Source of the DNA: Saprospiraceae bacterium
GTDB lineage: Bacteria; Bacteroidota; Bacteroidia; Chitinophagales; Saprospiraceae
Assembly: GCA_016710585.1 (NCBI GenBank)
Contig: JADJVN010000019.1
Location: 1 to 64,000, forward strand
DNA: 64,000 nucleotides
Reading direction: 5' to 3'
Within the stretch, counting starts at the first letter, position 1. Every line of letters begins with the position of its first letter. Shown piece by piece: positions 19,934 through 28,826 of this stretch. A model generated the notes under the pieces. It did not search any database and was not told the origin of the DNA. It saw only the letters and a program-made list of their open reading frames with translations. The position numbers and the translations under genes are program-made.

Positions 19934-21151
19934 CTAGCGCAATAAAAATTGTAAACCAAATTTTAAATTTGGGCTAATATTTTTTTCTCTAATTGGAAAA
20001 TTAGACACATTCATTTTTGGATAGAATTGAACAGATGGTTCAATAAAATAATTTATCCTAGGCTTCCATTTACCTGTCCATTGTGCACTAACAAAGGGAG
20101 AGATGCCTATTCTAGATTTATACACTTCTAGTGGTTCATTGAATCTTTGAAAAGCATTGTTTCCATCCAAAATTCCGCCTTTATGAGTCGTCCGAAGATT
20201 GAATGCAGCACCTAGATGTAATGATATTGAATTTTTATTGATCCTTCTTGTATAGCCAATTGAAATAGGGATCTGATAAACACGATGGTAATTATGTATT
20301 TTTGCGACTGTTCGACCAGTAATTGTATCTGTGCGAACCAACACATTGTTTTGAATCACATTAATGATCTGAGTATCGCGGCTTTTTTCATAATTTAGTT
20401 GACCATATAGTTGTTGATATTCAAATCCCACTTTAAATATTAAGTTCCGATACATTACACCAGTTCTGATCCCTGCCAAATAAGAAAGCCTATTGGACTC
20501 AGTATCCTCCCTTCTGTTTTTCCATTCACTTACTTCAGCTTGACTTGCTTTTAATCTCTGAAATCCATAAAGGGGTCCCACATATATTTCCAAAAAATAC
20601 TTTGGTTTCTTTTTATTGGCAAAATCATAGCAATCGATAGGATCACCAAGATTTAATTTTACTTTATCAAATGTCAAATCACCTTTTTTTCTTTCCAAAG
20701 TTGAAACTTCATCAGCGCGTCTTATTTCATTTGGCTGCTCCTGACTTTCCAAACTTACCAATGGGGTCGATTCAATTGGTGCAGTCACTTCCTGAGTTTT
20801 CTTTTGCATTCGATTGCCATTATTGTACTTGATTGGCTTTAGTGTATTAATACTATTTTTAACTTCGCTCTGTTCTAATTCAATAGAATTTCCTGACACA
20901 CTTTCAGTTTTATCAACTGTATTTTTGTAAGCCCCATTAGCAGTAATTTCTGATATTGAATTATTTTGATAAACCATTAATGCAGCTCCAATTCCTCCGA
21001 CAAATATCCCAGACATTAACAGAATTAACCAATAATTATTTTTATTTTTTGCTTTTGGTAAATGCGGAATAAGGCTTTGCCATAACTGTGATGGCACCTC
21101 TGCTTTTTTAGCCAACTCTCTTTGTTTTATTTCATCAAGCCAATGCTTCAT
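19934..21151 (-). CDS. membrane protein with anti-sigma-like N terminus and predicted C-terminal beta-barrel
   Basis: A 405-residue protein. Residues 1-38 are cytoplasmic, basic and helical (KHWLDEIKQRELAKKAEVPS), a transmembrane helix covers about 40-61, a low-complexity polar linker covers about 65-165, and the C-terminal 225 residues look like a porin-type barrel (YFLEIYVGPLYGFQ, then repeated strands ending GLQFLLR). The start codon overlaps the sigma factor stop by 4 bases (ATGA), which implies translational coupling. The position is that of an anti-sigma factor, and the short N terminus before a single helix fits that idea, but no ZAS/RseA-type motif is visible. The joining of an inner-membrane helix to an outer-membrane-type barrel is unusual; both topology and role are inference. 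Confidence 0.65.
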   Translation of the reverse strand: MKHWLDEIKQRELAKKAEVPSQLWQSLIPHLPKAKNKNNYWLILLMSGIFVGGIGAALMVYQNNSISEITANGAYKNTVDKTESVSGNSIELEQSEVKNSINTLKPIKYNNGNRMQKKTQEVTAPIESTPLVSLESQEQPNEIRRADEVSTLERKKGDLTFDKVKLNLGDPIDCYDFANKKKPKYFLEIYVGPLYGFQRLKASQAEVSEWKNRREDTESNRLSYLAGIRTGVMYRNLIFKVGFEYQQLYGQLNYEKSRDTQIINVIQNNVLVRTDTITGRTVAKIHNYHRVYQIPISIGYTRRINKNSISLHLGAAFNLRTTHKGGILDGNNAFQRFNEPLEVYKSRIGISPFVSAQWTGKWKPRINYFIEPSVQFYPKMNVSNFPIREKNISPNLKFGLQFLLR

Positions 21152-21693
21152 ATGGTAAGATTTATGGTTGAATTTAATTTGATAATTTGTTGTCCCAATA
21201 GCTTTTTTGCTTTAAAAAATTGTGAGCGACAAGTCGATTCTGTAATATTTAATTGATTAGAAATTTCTGTATATGAATACCCATCGATCACTACTAGATT
21301 GAACACAGTTCGGTACCCCAATGGCAAAGCCTGAATTAAAGCTTCTATTTCACTGTATGAAATATCACTCAATCCGATGGCCTCCTCGCTAAAATCATTT
21401 TCTACAGTATTTTCCAATGGCATATCAGAGATTGCATTATTCTTCAGCTTTGTAAGACAGGTATTGACCATGATCCTTCGAATCCAAGCCCCCAGCTCCC
21501 CTTCCCTTTTCCAATTTTGAAGGTTTTTGAATACCTTGATGAATCCTTCTTGTAAGGCATCCTCAGCCTCGGCTGAATGTTGAATATATCGATTACACAA
21601 TGCCATCATAAGCGATGCATACCGATCAAATAGCATTTTACAGGCTTTTTGATCTCCATCAAGGCATTTTTGAACCAATAGTTGATCTTCCAT
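21148..21693 (-). CDS. ECF-type RNA polymerase sigma factor
   Basis: A 181-residue sigma-70 family protein of ECF size. Region 2 is seen as AEDALQEGFIKVFKNLQNW with the following GELGAWIRRIMVNTCL, and region 4 as LPLGYRTVFNLVVIDGYSY followed by the helix-turn-helix TEISNQLNITESTCRSQFF. ECF factors direct RNA polymerase to envelope-stress or nutrient genes and are usually held by a membrane anti-sigma factor encoded next to them. The overlapping downstream gene (19934-21151) is the likely partner. No clear autoregulated promoter can be picked out in the 92 bases between it and recQ. Confidence 0.92.
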   Translation of the reverse strand: MEDQLLVQKCLDGDQKACKMLFDRYASLMMALCNRYIQHSAEAEDALQEGFIKVFKNLQNWKREGELGAWIRRIMVNTCLTKLKNNAISDMPLENTVENDFSEEAIGLSDISYSEIEALIQALPLGYRTVFNLVVIDGYSYTEISNQLNITESTCRSQFFKAKKLLGQQIIKLNSTINLTI

Positions 21694-21785
21694 CTGGTAT
21701 ATGACTATAAATATGTCAAACTTGTTGCCTAAAGGTAAAAATTATTTGAATAACACATCATAATTCAAAGCCCTGAATTATTTTA

Positions 21786-23672
21786 TTAGTTTTTCAGGCT
21801 TATTTGATTAAATTCTCTTATTATTATCTGTTCTCTATATAATTCATTTAAAACCTCTACAATCAATTCCCTTTGATTGAAAGGAAAATACTCATAAATT
21901 TGATGAACGGTCATTGCTTTTCTGGCAGCCAATAAATTCAATAATTCATTTCTGCGAGAATCTTTTCTTTGATAATTTTGCTTAGCTAAACACAAATCAC
22001 AACGTCCACAAACTTGTGATCCCATCTCACCAAAATATTGGAGTATATTCCTCTGCCTACATTCAGCTTCGTCGAGGTAATTGAGTATCGCTTTAAGTTT
22101 TTTATGGAAGGATAATTTACGCAATTGATACCAGTCTTCATCAATTTCCAAATCAGCTGTCGAGGATCTATATCCAATAAATCGAATTTGAGTTGTAGTC
22201 ATAGGCACTGTATATTTAATTATATTTTCGCTTTGAAAATATTGCAATTTTTTTTCAACATCCACTTTATTCCAATTCAATTGCTTCGCCAATATTGCTT
22301 CATCAATTGGGATAGGCATGATATAAATATTCTCAAAATTCCGTCTCAAATAATCCAATAATTCTTGATTTTTTGAACTTAAATGAGAGTAATGGTCTAA
22401 ACTCGATTGATCACTATTTAATTGAATTTTAGATTGTTGAGCCAAAAACTCAGACATCTCTATTGCCTCAGATTGCTCCAATATTTTTAATGCAATTAAA
22501 CATAATTTTAGATCCAATGAAAACTTATAGCAAAATTCGACCACATCAAAATCACAATACATGTCTGTCTTTGATCCTACAGCAACTTGCAGAAAGATTC
22601 CCAAATTTTTATATATCACTTTTATCTGATCCAAAGTCGGAAAAGAAGAGTCTAATTGTGATTCAAATGACACGACATCTCTTGAGTTTTTTAAAATAAT
22701 AGCATATGAATTTTGCCCATCTCTTCCTGCACGTCCAGCTTCTTGATAATATTCTTCTAAACTTTGAGGAAGATCCACATGAATGACAGATCTCACATCT
22801 GGTTTATCGATTCCCATCCCGAACGCATTAGTACAAACCACTATTTTGGTTTTGGAATCCAACCAATTTTTTAATACTATTTTTCTTCGATCACTATCCA
22901 AACCCGCATGATAGGCCTCTGCAGAAATCTTCTTTTCTGACAAATACTTTGAATATACTACTGTGCTTTTGCGATTACGAGTATATACTAGACCACATGA
23001 ATTAAGTTTCGTGAGAATATCAGCAGTTCGAATTTGTTTATTTTCTTGATCTTCTACAATAAACTGTATATTTTTTCTAGCAAAAGATTGTCGAAAAATA
23101 ATTGGATCAACTAATTTTAATTCCTTGTGGATATCCGATAAAACTTCCTCTGTAGCTGTTGCCGTCAATGCCAAAAAAGGGATATTTAAAAATTGTCTGA
23201 GTTCATGAATTAATAAATAAGTCGGCCTAAAGTCATAACCCCATTGTGAAATACAGTGAGCCTCATCGATTGCAACAAAAGAGATAATTGCTTTTTGAAG
23301 ATAAGATTGGAGTTTTTTATTTCTTAAACTTTCAGGAGATACATATAAGAATTTTAATTTATTATGATATAAATTTGAAAACACTGCATCCTTTTCACTT
23401 ATATGCATTGCGGAATGAATCGTTTCAGCCATTATCCCCAAAGACTTCAATCTCATCACCTGGTCTTGCATCAGCGCAATCAATGGGCTAATTATGATAG
23501 CACAACCAGGCATTATAATAGCAGGAACTTGATAGCACAATGATTTACCACCTCCAGTAGGCAATAATGCAATTGTATCTTTTTTCTTTAATATAGAATC
23601 AATGATTTCTGCTTGTAGTTCTCGAAAACTCGTATATCCCCAATACTGTGTTAAAACTTCGAGTGGTGACAT
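21786..23672 (-). CDS. recQ: ATP-dependent DNA helicase RecQ
   Basis: A 628-residue 3'-5' DNA helicase. Walker A is LPTGGGKS (residues 37-44), the DEAH box with RecQ-specific extension is AIDEAHCISQWGYDF (134-148), and motif VI is QEAGRAGRDGQ. The RecQ C-terminal zinc-binding Cys set is present (CRQRNILQYFGE, CGRCDLC). There is no full HRDC domain; the chain ends soon after the winged-helix part, as in many Bacteroidota RecQs. RecQ unwinds DNA in recombination and fork repair. Its start is 11 bases downstream of the DUF6089 barrel gene, so the two share a transcript. Confidence 0.95.
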   Translation of the reverse strand: MSPLEVLTQYWGYTSFRELQAEIIDSILKKKDTIALLPTGGGKSLCYQVPAIIMPGCAIIISPLIALMQDQVMRLKSLGIMAETIHSAMHISEKDAVFSNLYHNKLKFLYVSPESLRNKKLQSYLQKAIISFVAIDEAHCISQWGYDFRPTYLLIHELRQFLNIPFLALTATATEEVLSDIHKELKLVDPIIFRQSFARKNIQFIVEDQENKQIRTADILTKLNSCGLVYTRNRKSTVVYSKYLSEKKISAEAYHAGLDSDRRKIVLKNWLDSKTKIVVCTNAFGMGIDKPDVRSVIHVDLPQSLEEYYQEAGRAGRDGQNSYAIILKNSRDVVSFESQLDSSFPTLDQIKVIYKNLGIFLQVAVGSKTDMYCDFDVVEFCYKFSLDLKLCLIALKILEQSEAIEMSEFLAQQSKIQLNSDQSSLDHYSHLSSKNQELLDYLRRNFENIYIMPIPIDEAILAKQLNWNKVDVEKKLQYFQSENIIKYTVPMTTTQIRFIGYRSSTADLEIDEDWYQLRKLSFHKKLKAILNYLDEAECRQRNILQYFGEMGSQVCGRCDLCLAKQNYQRKDSRRNELLNLLAARKAMTVHQIYEYFPFNQRELIVEVLNELYREQIIIREFNQISLKN

Positions 23673-23683
23673 TTTTATAGGAT

Positions 23684-24520
23684 TTAAAACTTAGGACAAT
23701 TGATTCCTTGTTTTTTGAATCTAATCTTCTTAAAACTAATATCTGCACCAAAATGATATGACAAACACAAGCTTAAACTATTATACCAATCTTTATTATT
23801 AAATTCAGCGCGCTTTAGTCCCCCTGCAAATCTCACTTTGTTGCCAAGTTCAGCCGCTATCAATCCTTTTTTTGCAAGTAATTCATCATAAGCAACATAA
23901 TTTGTAGAAGCATCATCTAAGTAATCTGTACGAGTCTGCCTCGTAAGATATTCCGCAGACAATGAAATATTTGAACTGATAAAAAAACGGTACCCGAATC
24001 CAAATGCTAATGCCGCAGAATTCAATTTATATGGTGCATTATAACCTGGCAATCCCTGTCCTTCAGTTCCAATCGGCTGTAGTTCAAGCCATTCATTTAA
24101 GTATTTGCCCTTAGGATTAAACTTAAAGAAAATAGCACCCATAGTTAAATAATAATTATGTCGTTTTGGAATCTCGCTAAAAAAACCCATTAAATTAAGT
24201 TGTCCTAATATCCCTAATTCATGAATTTGACTCTTAAAATTTAAATTTCTTTCCTTCTGCCATTGTGCTTTTGCCAATTGATCATCTGCCGCAACATTCA
24301 AAAAAAGGTATTGGCATTTCAAGCTAATCATATTTGAAAAATCATACCGCACTTGTGCACCTGTGCAAAATTTTGACTGTTTCATTACATTGACCACACT
24401 TTCTGTAAGGTCTCCACTATAATTTGAAGCACCAGCCATTAGACCAAAATCCAATGATTGTGCATATGAGGGCATGATTGCTAAAACATTGACTAAGAGC
24501 AAATAAAAAAATAACTTCAT
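23684..24520 (-). CDS. outer-membrane beta-barrel protein, DUF6089 family
   Basis: A 278-residue protein with a signal peptide (residues 1-20, ending ...SYAQ). The mature N terminus LDFGLMAGASNYSGDL is characteristic of the DUF6089 group of Bacteroidota outer-membrane barrels, as is the central FFKFNPKGKYLNEWLELQPI block with GTEGQG following, and the last residues FKKQGINCPKF. Function is unknown; some relatives sit near cell-envelope or cell-division genes. It precedes recQ by 11 bases and diverges from the subtilase gene at 24676, with a 155-base intergenic region. Confidence 0.8.
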   Translation of the reverse strand: MKLFFYLLLVNVLAIMPSYAQSLDFGLMAGASNYSGDLTESVVNVMKQSKFCTGAQVRYDFSNMISLKCQYLFLNVAADDQLAKAQWQKERNLNFKSQIHELGILGQLNLMGFFSEIPKRHNYYLTMGAIFFKFNPKGKYLNEWLELQPIGTEGQGLPGYNAPYKLNSAALAFGFGYRFFISSNISLSAEYLTRQTRTDYLDDASTNYVAYDELLAKKGLIAAELGNKVRFAGGLKRAEFNNKDWYNSLSLCLSYHFGADISFKKIRFKKQGINCPKF

Positions 24521-24590
24521 TCGTTAAATTAGACGGATAGAATATGAAATAGTATTCAGAAAAAAAACATTACATATTTAGAAACTGAAT

Positions 24591-24598
24591 TAACTTTG
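24591..24598 (+). promoter_or_regulatory. -7 box for the subtilase gene
   Basis: TAACTTTG matches the Bacteroidota -7 consensus exactly and is 77 bases before the start codon. No clear TTG is seen at the -33 distance. Confidence 0.45.
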
Positions 24599-24675
24599 CA
24601 CAAAGAAACGAAAAAACTGGATAACTATATAACTCTTAGACTATTAACTATTAAAATTATAAATAATCTATTATA

Positions 24676-26373
24676 ATGAATCTAATCAATAAAAATTTAA
24701 TTCTTACTTTCATTTTAATCTCAATTCAATTTCTAGACGCTCAAACTAGCTTACCAAAAGATTGGTATATGCTCGATAAGTCTAAAGATGGCTACTATGG
24801 TGTGAGTGCTGAAAAAACAATCAGTACACTTTTAAAAGATAAACCTAGCAAAACTGTGGTCGTTGCTATCCTTGATTCAGGTGTAGATTACAAACATGAA
24901 GATCTGAAAGACAATATGTGGGTCAATCCTAAAGAAATCCCTAATAATGGAAAGGATGATGATAAAAATGGCTATATCGATGATATCCATGGCTGGAATT
25001 TTATTGGTGGAAAAAATGGCGAAAATGTTTCAGTAGATAATTATGAAGTAGTAAGACTTTATGGTAAAATGAAATATAAATTTGCTAATGCAGATCCAGA
25101 TAAAATATCATCAGCAGATAAAAAAGACTATGCAACATTTTTAAAAATTAAAGAAGAAGTCGAATCTAGAAGAAATGCGGCTAAAGAGGCTTTGGATCAA
25201 ATAGAACAATCCGAATCCCTTGTTAAAAATGCTATCCAATCTGCTGTAAAAGCACTCGATGGCAAACCATTGACAATGGAAAATATAAATAATATCGATG
25301 AAGGTGATTCAAAAAATTTATCAATGGGTGTGGCAATATTAAAGCAAGTCATCGAAGAAAACTCCGAAATCACAAGCGGAGATCAACTAATTGAATTTAT
25401 TGAAAATGATTTTGCTGAAGGTAAAAAACATTACTCCAAAGAATTAGATTATGCATTTAATCCAGATTTTGATACAAGAAAAATAGTAGGTGACAATTAT
25501 AAAGACGCTTATGAAAAAAATTATGGTAACAATGATGTCAAAGGACCTGATGCTTCACATGGAACTCATGTGGCTGGTTTAATCGGCGCTGTTAGAAACA
25601 ATAACATTGGAATGAATGGTATAGCGACGAATGTAAAAATAATGTCTGTAAGGTGCGTACCAGATGGAGATGAAAGAGACAAAGACGTAGCTAATGCCAT
25701 CCGCTATGCAGTTGATCAAGGTGCAACTGTTATTAATATGAGTTTTGGCAAAGGATATAGTCCAGAAAAAGAAGTTGTAGATGCAGCAGTAAAATATGCA
25801 GCTTCTAAAGATGTTCTATTAGTTCATGCAGCAGGAAATTCTGCCCAGAATAATGATAAGACGGATAATTTCCCTTGCAAACAATATAAGGTAAAAAAAT
25901 TCTTAGGTAATAATAAAGCAAAGAATTGGCTTGAGATTGGCGCTATTGCTCCTAAATCCAATGAAGAGCTGGTCGCTACTTTTTCAAATTATGGCAAAAA
26001 AAATGTCGATGTATTTTCTCCCGGTGTTGCCATCTATTCAACTACCCCAGAAAATAGCTACCAAAGTTTTCAAGGTACTTCCATGGCAAGTCCTATTGCT
26101 GCAGGTGTAGCTACAATGCTAAGATCCTATTTTCCTACTTTAACTTCTAAACAAATTATAAAAATAATTAAAAAATCTGTTGAAGTGCCTAATATAGAAG
26201 TAATCGAACCAGGTACAAAAAAACAAGTCAAATTCTCAAGCTTAAGTAGTTCAGGAGGTATCATCAATTTGGAGAAAGCCGTAATCCTAGCCACGAAGAC
26301 TAAAGGCAAGAAGAAAGTCTCTGGTTGGAATTCAAATCACACTGCTAGCTCAACAGATAAGCCGAAGGCTTGA
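24676..26373 (+). CDS. subtilisin-like S8 family serine protease
   Basis: A 565-residue secreted protease with a signal peptide (about residues 1-22, ending ...FLDAQ). The complete catalytic triad is seen: Asp67 in VAILDSGVD, His295 in SHGTHVAG, and Ser469 in GTSMASP. A large insertion of about 230 residues separates Asp from His, mainly a helical, charged segment, as in the Bacteroidota S8 group. There is no T9SS sorting domain at the C terminus (it ends in a Lys/Ser-rich tail), so periplasmic action or another export route is likely. The next gene starts 18 bases later. Confidence 0.93.
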   Translation: MNLINKNLILTFILISIQFLDAQTSLPKDWYMLDKSKDGYYGVSAEKTISTLLKDKPSKTVVVAILDSGVDYKHEDLKDNMWVNPKEIPNNGKDDDKNGYIDDIHGWNFIGGKNGENVSVDNYEVVRLYGKMKYKFANADPDKISSADKKDYATFLKIKEEVESRRNAAKEALDQIEQSESLVKNAIQSAVKALDGKPLTMENINNIDEGDSKNLSMGVAILKQVIEENSEITSGDQLIEFIENDFAEGKKHYSKELDYAFNPDFDTRKIVGDNYKDAYEKNYGNNDVKGPDASHGTHVAGLIGAVRNNNIGMNGIATNVKIMSVRCVPDGDERDKDVANAIRYAVDQGATVINMSFGKGYSPEKEVVDAAVKYAASKDVLLVHAAGNSAQNNDKTDNFPCKQYKVKKFLGNNKAKNWLEIGAIAPKSNEELVATFSNYGKKNVDVFSPGVAIYSTTPENSYQSFQGTSMASPIAAGVATMLRSYFPTLTSKQIIKIIKKSVEVPNIEVIEPGTKKQVKFSSLSSSGGIINLEKAVILATKTKGKKKVSGWNSNHTASSTDKPKA

Positions 26374-26391
26374 TTATTATAAAATAAAGAT

Positions 26392-27033
26392 ATGCTAAGC
26401 AGTTGGAAAAAAATATTTTCATTGGAAGATCATAGAGCCAGTGAATTAAAGAACAAGGCTGCTCTATTGAAAATGCAATTTTATGACAATGATGAATTTG
26501 GCTTAAAAGATTTGTTGAGTCAATTTGAGATCTTTGAGCATCGAAATGGAGAAATTAACAATATCTTATCCTCCGGGGAAATGGATTCTAGAAACTATTT
26601 CTTTGATTACCAGTATGTCGTTTCGAATGGAAAATCGTCAAGAAGAATTAAACAATCTGCATTATTCTTTAACTGCAAAAATCTATCTTTACCTCAATTC
26701 TTATTAAGACCCGAACAATTCTATGATAAACTATTAAGTTGGTTGGGCTTTGAAGATATTAATTTTGAAGCGCATAAAGAATTTAGTGACAAGTATAAAT
26801 TAACAGGTGAATATAAAGATGTGATCAAATATTATTTTCATAAAGATATTCTTGATTTACTTTCTAGTCATACCTTAATTCATATGGAAGGCATGAATTA
26901 CTACCTTGTTTTCTACAGCAAATCTCAATTAATCCCTACAAAAATGCTACCATCATTTATACATCTAGGGAATTTGGTTTACGAATTATTTAAACAAAGG
27001 TCTAAATCAAGCGAGTTAGAATTTAAAATTTGA
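26392..27033 (+). CDS. conserved hypothetical protein
   Basis: A 213-residue soluble protein with no signal peptide or membrane segment. It contains strand-like blocks FFDYQYVVSNGKSSRRIKQS, LSLPQFLLRPEQFYDKLLSW and INFEAHKEFSDKYKLTGE, an arrangement I recall from uncharacterised bacterial proteins in which a beta domain is followed by a His/Met-rich LIHMEGMNYYLVFY segment. No enzyme motif is visible. It lies between the subtilase and aroC on the same strand (gaps of 18 and 46 bases), but a functional link is not evident. Confidence 0.7.
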   Translation: MLSSWKKIFSLEDHRASELKNKAALLKMQFYDNDEFGLKDLLSQFEIFEHRNGEINNILSSGEMDSRNYFFDYQYVVSNGKSSRRIKQSALFFNCKNLSLPQFLLRPEQFYDKLLSWLGFEDINFEAHKEFSDKYKLTGEYKDVIKYYFHKDILDLLSSHTLIHMEGMNYYLVFYSKSQLIPTKMLPSFIHLGNLVYELFKQRSKSSELEFKI

Positions 27034-27079
27034 ACTGCCCCTGCAATTCAAATTTCAATATAAATTATTAAATTAATGT

Positions 27080-28054
27080 ATGAATCAATTTGGCATTAAT
27101 TATAGAATTTCTATCTATGGCGAATCCCATGGCTCTTGTGTAGGGGTCATTATTGATGGTATCCCTGCTGGTATTGAACTTACTCCAGAAGATTTTAAAA
27201 ATGATCTTGAGAGGAGGAAAACTGGAAAACAAGGCACAAGCTCAAGAGTTGAAGATGACATCCCTCATTTGATATCAGGCGTGTATATGGAAAAAACGAC
27301 TGGTGCACCATTACATATCATGTTTGAGAATAAAAATGTAAAGTCTAATGATTACACAAATTTAAAATCGACACCAAGACCAGGTCACGCAGATTTTACG
27401 GCATCAAAAAAATATAATGGATTCAATGATCCGAGGGGCGGAGGTCATTTCAGTGGCAGACTTACATTATGTCTTGTTGCTGCCGGGGTAATTGCAAAAA
27501 AAATAATACCCAAAATAAATATTGATGCCAGAATAATTGAATTGGGTGGATCCACTTATTTCGATAAAGTAATCCAAGAAGCAATAATAAAAAAAGACTC
27601 AATTGGAGGAATCATAGAATGTACGGCGAATAACATTCCAATTGGATGGGGTGAACCATTTTTCAATTCAATTGAATCGATGATCAGTCATTTAGTCTTT
27701 TCAATTCCAGCAATTAAAGGAATTGAATTTGGATCTGGATTTGGAGCAAGCAAAATGTTTGGATCGCAGCATAATGATGTCCTAATTGATCTTGAAGGAC
27801 ATACTAAGACAAACCATTCAGGTGGAATCAATGGTGGCATCAGCAATGGCAATCCACTTATATTTAGAGTAGCAGTAAAACCAACTAGTAGCATTAGTTC
27901 AGCTCAAAATACTTTAGATACTTTAAAAAATGAAATGGTCGATCTAGAGATAATAGGAAGACATGATGTGTGTATTGCGCTAAGAGTGCCAGTTATTCTT
28001 GAATCGGTAACAGCTATTGCATTAGCAGATTTATATTTACAATCCACAAAATAA
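27080..28054 (+). CDS. aroC: chorismate synthase (short, Clostridia-like type)
   Basis: Catalyses the last step of the shikimate pathway, 5-enolpyruvylshikimate-3-phosphate to chorismate, using reduced FMN. The family signatures are present: GESHG near the start (residues 12-16), the RPGHADFTA block, and GRHDVCIALRVPV near the C terminus. At 324 residues it is shorter than the usual 350-360. The segment YNGFNDPRGGGHFSGR is like Clostridia-type AroC rather than the GIRDYRGGGRSSARET version I know from most Bacteroidota, so the gene may have been transferred or belong to an old second lineage. A bidirectional hairpin terminator follows directly. Confidence 0.93.
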   Translation: MNQFGINYRISIYGESHGSCVGVIIDGIPAGIELTPEDFKNDLERRKTGKQGTSSRVEDDIPHLISGVYMEKTTGAPLHIMFENKNVKSNDYTNLKSTPRPGHADFTASKKYNGFNDPRGGGHFSGRLTLCLVAAGVIAKKIIPKINIDARIIELGGSTYFDKVIQEAIIKKDSIGGIIECTANNIPIGWGEPFFNSIESMISHLVFSIPAIKGIEFGSGFGASKMFGSQHNDVLIDLEGHTKTNHSGGINGGISNGNPLIFRVAVKPTSSISSAQNTLDTLKNEMVDLEIIGRHDVCIALRVPVILESVTAIALADLYLQSTK

Positions 28055-28063
28055 ATATAAAAA

Positions 28064-28093
28064 AAAACTCCACCCTACAAGGAATGGAGTTTT
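28064..28093. terminator. bidirectional terminator between aroC and the histone-like gene
   Basis: A 9-bp stem AAAACTCCA / TGGAGTTTT with a 12-base loop. The flanking A run on the left and T run on the right let it work for both converging genes. Confidence 0.8.
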
Positions 28094-28115
28094 ATTATTT
28101 TCATCACAGCAAAGA

Positions 28116-28673
28116 CTATGCTTCAGATGAAGTCGTTGTTTCTGGAGTGACAACAACAACCGCTGGAGCTGCTTTTCTACGAGCACTTCTTGGAGCGGCT
28201 TTCTTTGCAGTTGCTTTCTTAGGAGCTGCTGCTTTTTTTGCAGTTGCTTTCTTAGGAGCTGCTGCTTTCTTTGCAGTTGCTTTCTTAGGAGCTGCTGCCT
28301 TCTTTGCAGTTGCTTTCTTAGGAGCTGCTGCTTTCTTTGCAGTTGCTTTCTTAGGAGCTGCTGCTTTCTTTGCAGTTGCTTTCTTAGGAGCTGCTGCTTT
28401 CTTTGCTGCTGCCTTTTTAGGAGCTGCTGCTTTCTTAGGAGCTGCTTTCTTTGCAGTTGCTTTCTTAGGAGCTGCTGCTTTTTTTGGAGCTGCTGCTTTC
28501 TTAGGAGCTGCTTTCTTTGCAGTTGCTTTCTTAGGAGCTGCTGCTTTTTTTGGAGCTGCTGCTTTCTTAGGAGCCGCTTTTTTTGCAGTTGCTTTCTTAG
28601 GAGCTGCTGCTTTTTTTGCAGCTGGCTTTTTAGCTGTAGTTTTCTTTTTCGCAGTTGAACTTGCTTTTGCCAT
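28116..28673 (-). CDS. histone H1-like Lys/Ala/Pro-rich repeat protein
   Basis: A 185-residue protein made almost wholly of Lys, Ala, Pro and Thr. Residues 20-155 are tandem variants of AAPKKATAKKA and AAPKKAAAPKK; the flanks are MAKASSTAKKKTTAKK and an Arg-containing SARRKAAPAVVVVTPE tail. Such proteins (like the C-terminal domain of histone H1 or chlamydial Hc2) bind DNA through Lys-rich, Pro-broken helices and compact the nucleoid. The DNA repeats are nearly identical, so copy number is likely to vary among strains. A good promoter is seen upstream (28735-28763). Residues and length are secure, exact repeat count depends on assembly quality. Confidence 0.85.
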   Translation of the reverse strand: MAKASSTAKKKTTAKKPAAKKAAAPKKATAKKAAPKKAAAPKKAAAPKKATAKKAAPKKAAAPKKAAAPKKATAKKAAPKKAAAPKKAAAKKAAAPKKATAKKAAAPKKATAKKAAAPKKATAKKAAAPKKATAKKAAAPKKATAKKAAAPKKATAKKAAPRSARRKAAPAVVVVTPETTTSSEA

Positions 28674-28734
28674 TTCTAGTTTTTTAGTTAAAAAAAATTC
28701 AAATTAATTTTGATAAAAATATCAAATAACAATA

Positions 28735-28763
28735 CAAAGATATGATAAATATTTTATATGCAA
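28735..28763 (-). promoter_or_regulatory. promoter of the histone-like gene
   Basis: On the minus strand TTG (28761-28763) is followed after 18 bases by TATCTTTG (28735-28742), a close match to the Bacteroidota promoter. The flanks are extremely AT-rich. Distance to the start codon is 61 bases. Confidence 0.6.
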
Positions 28764-28826
28764 ATATTTTTTAATATTTTTTTTGAAAATTGAATTTTTT
28801 TTTGAAATTATTTTTTGAAATTATTT

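Noticed and set aside
28084..28707. A 207-codon open frame on the plus strand with an Ala/Phe-rich repeat product
   Set aside because: It is the reverse strand of the Lys-rich histone-like gene, open only because of its codon use; the minus strand has the promoter and sensible product.
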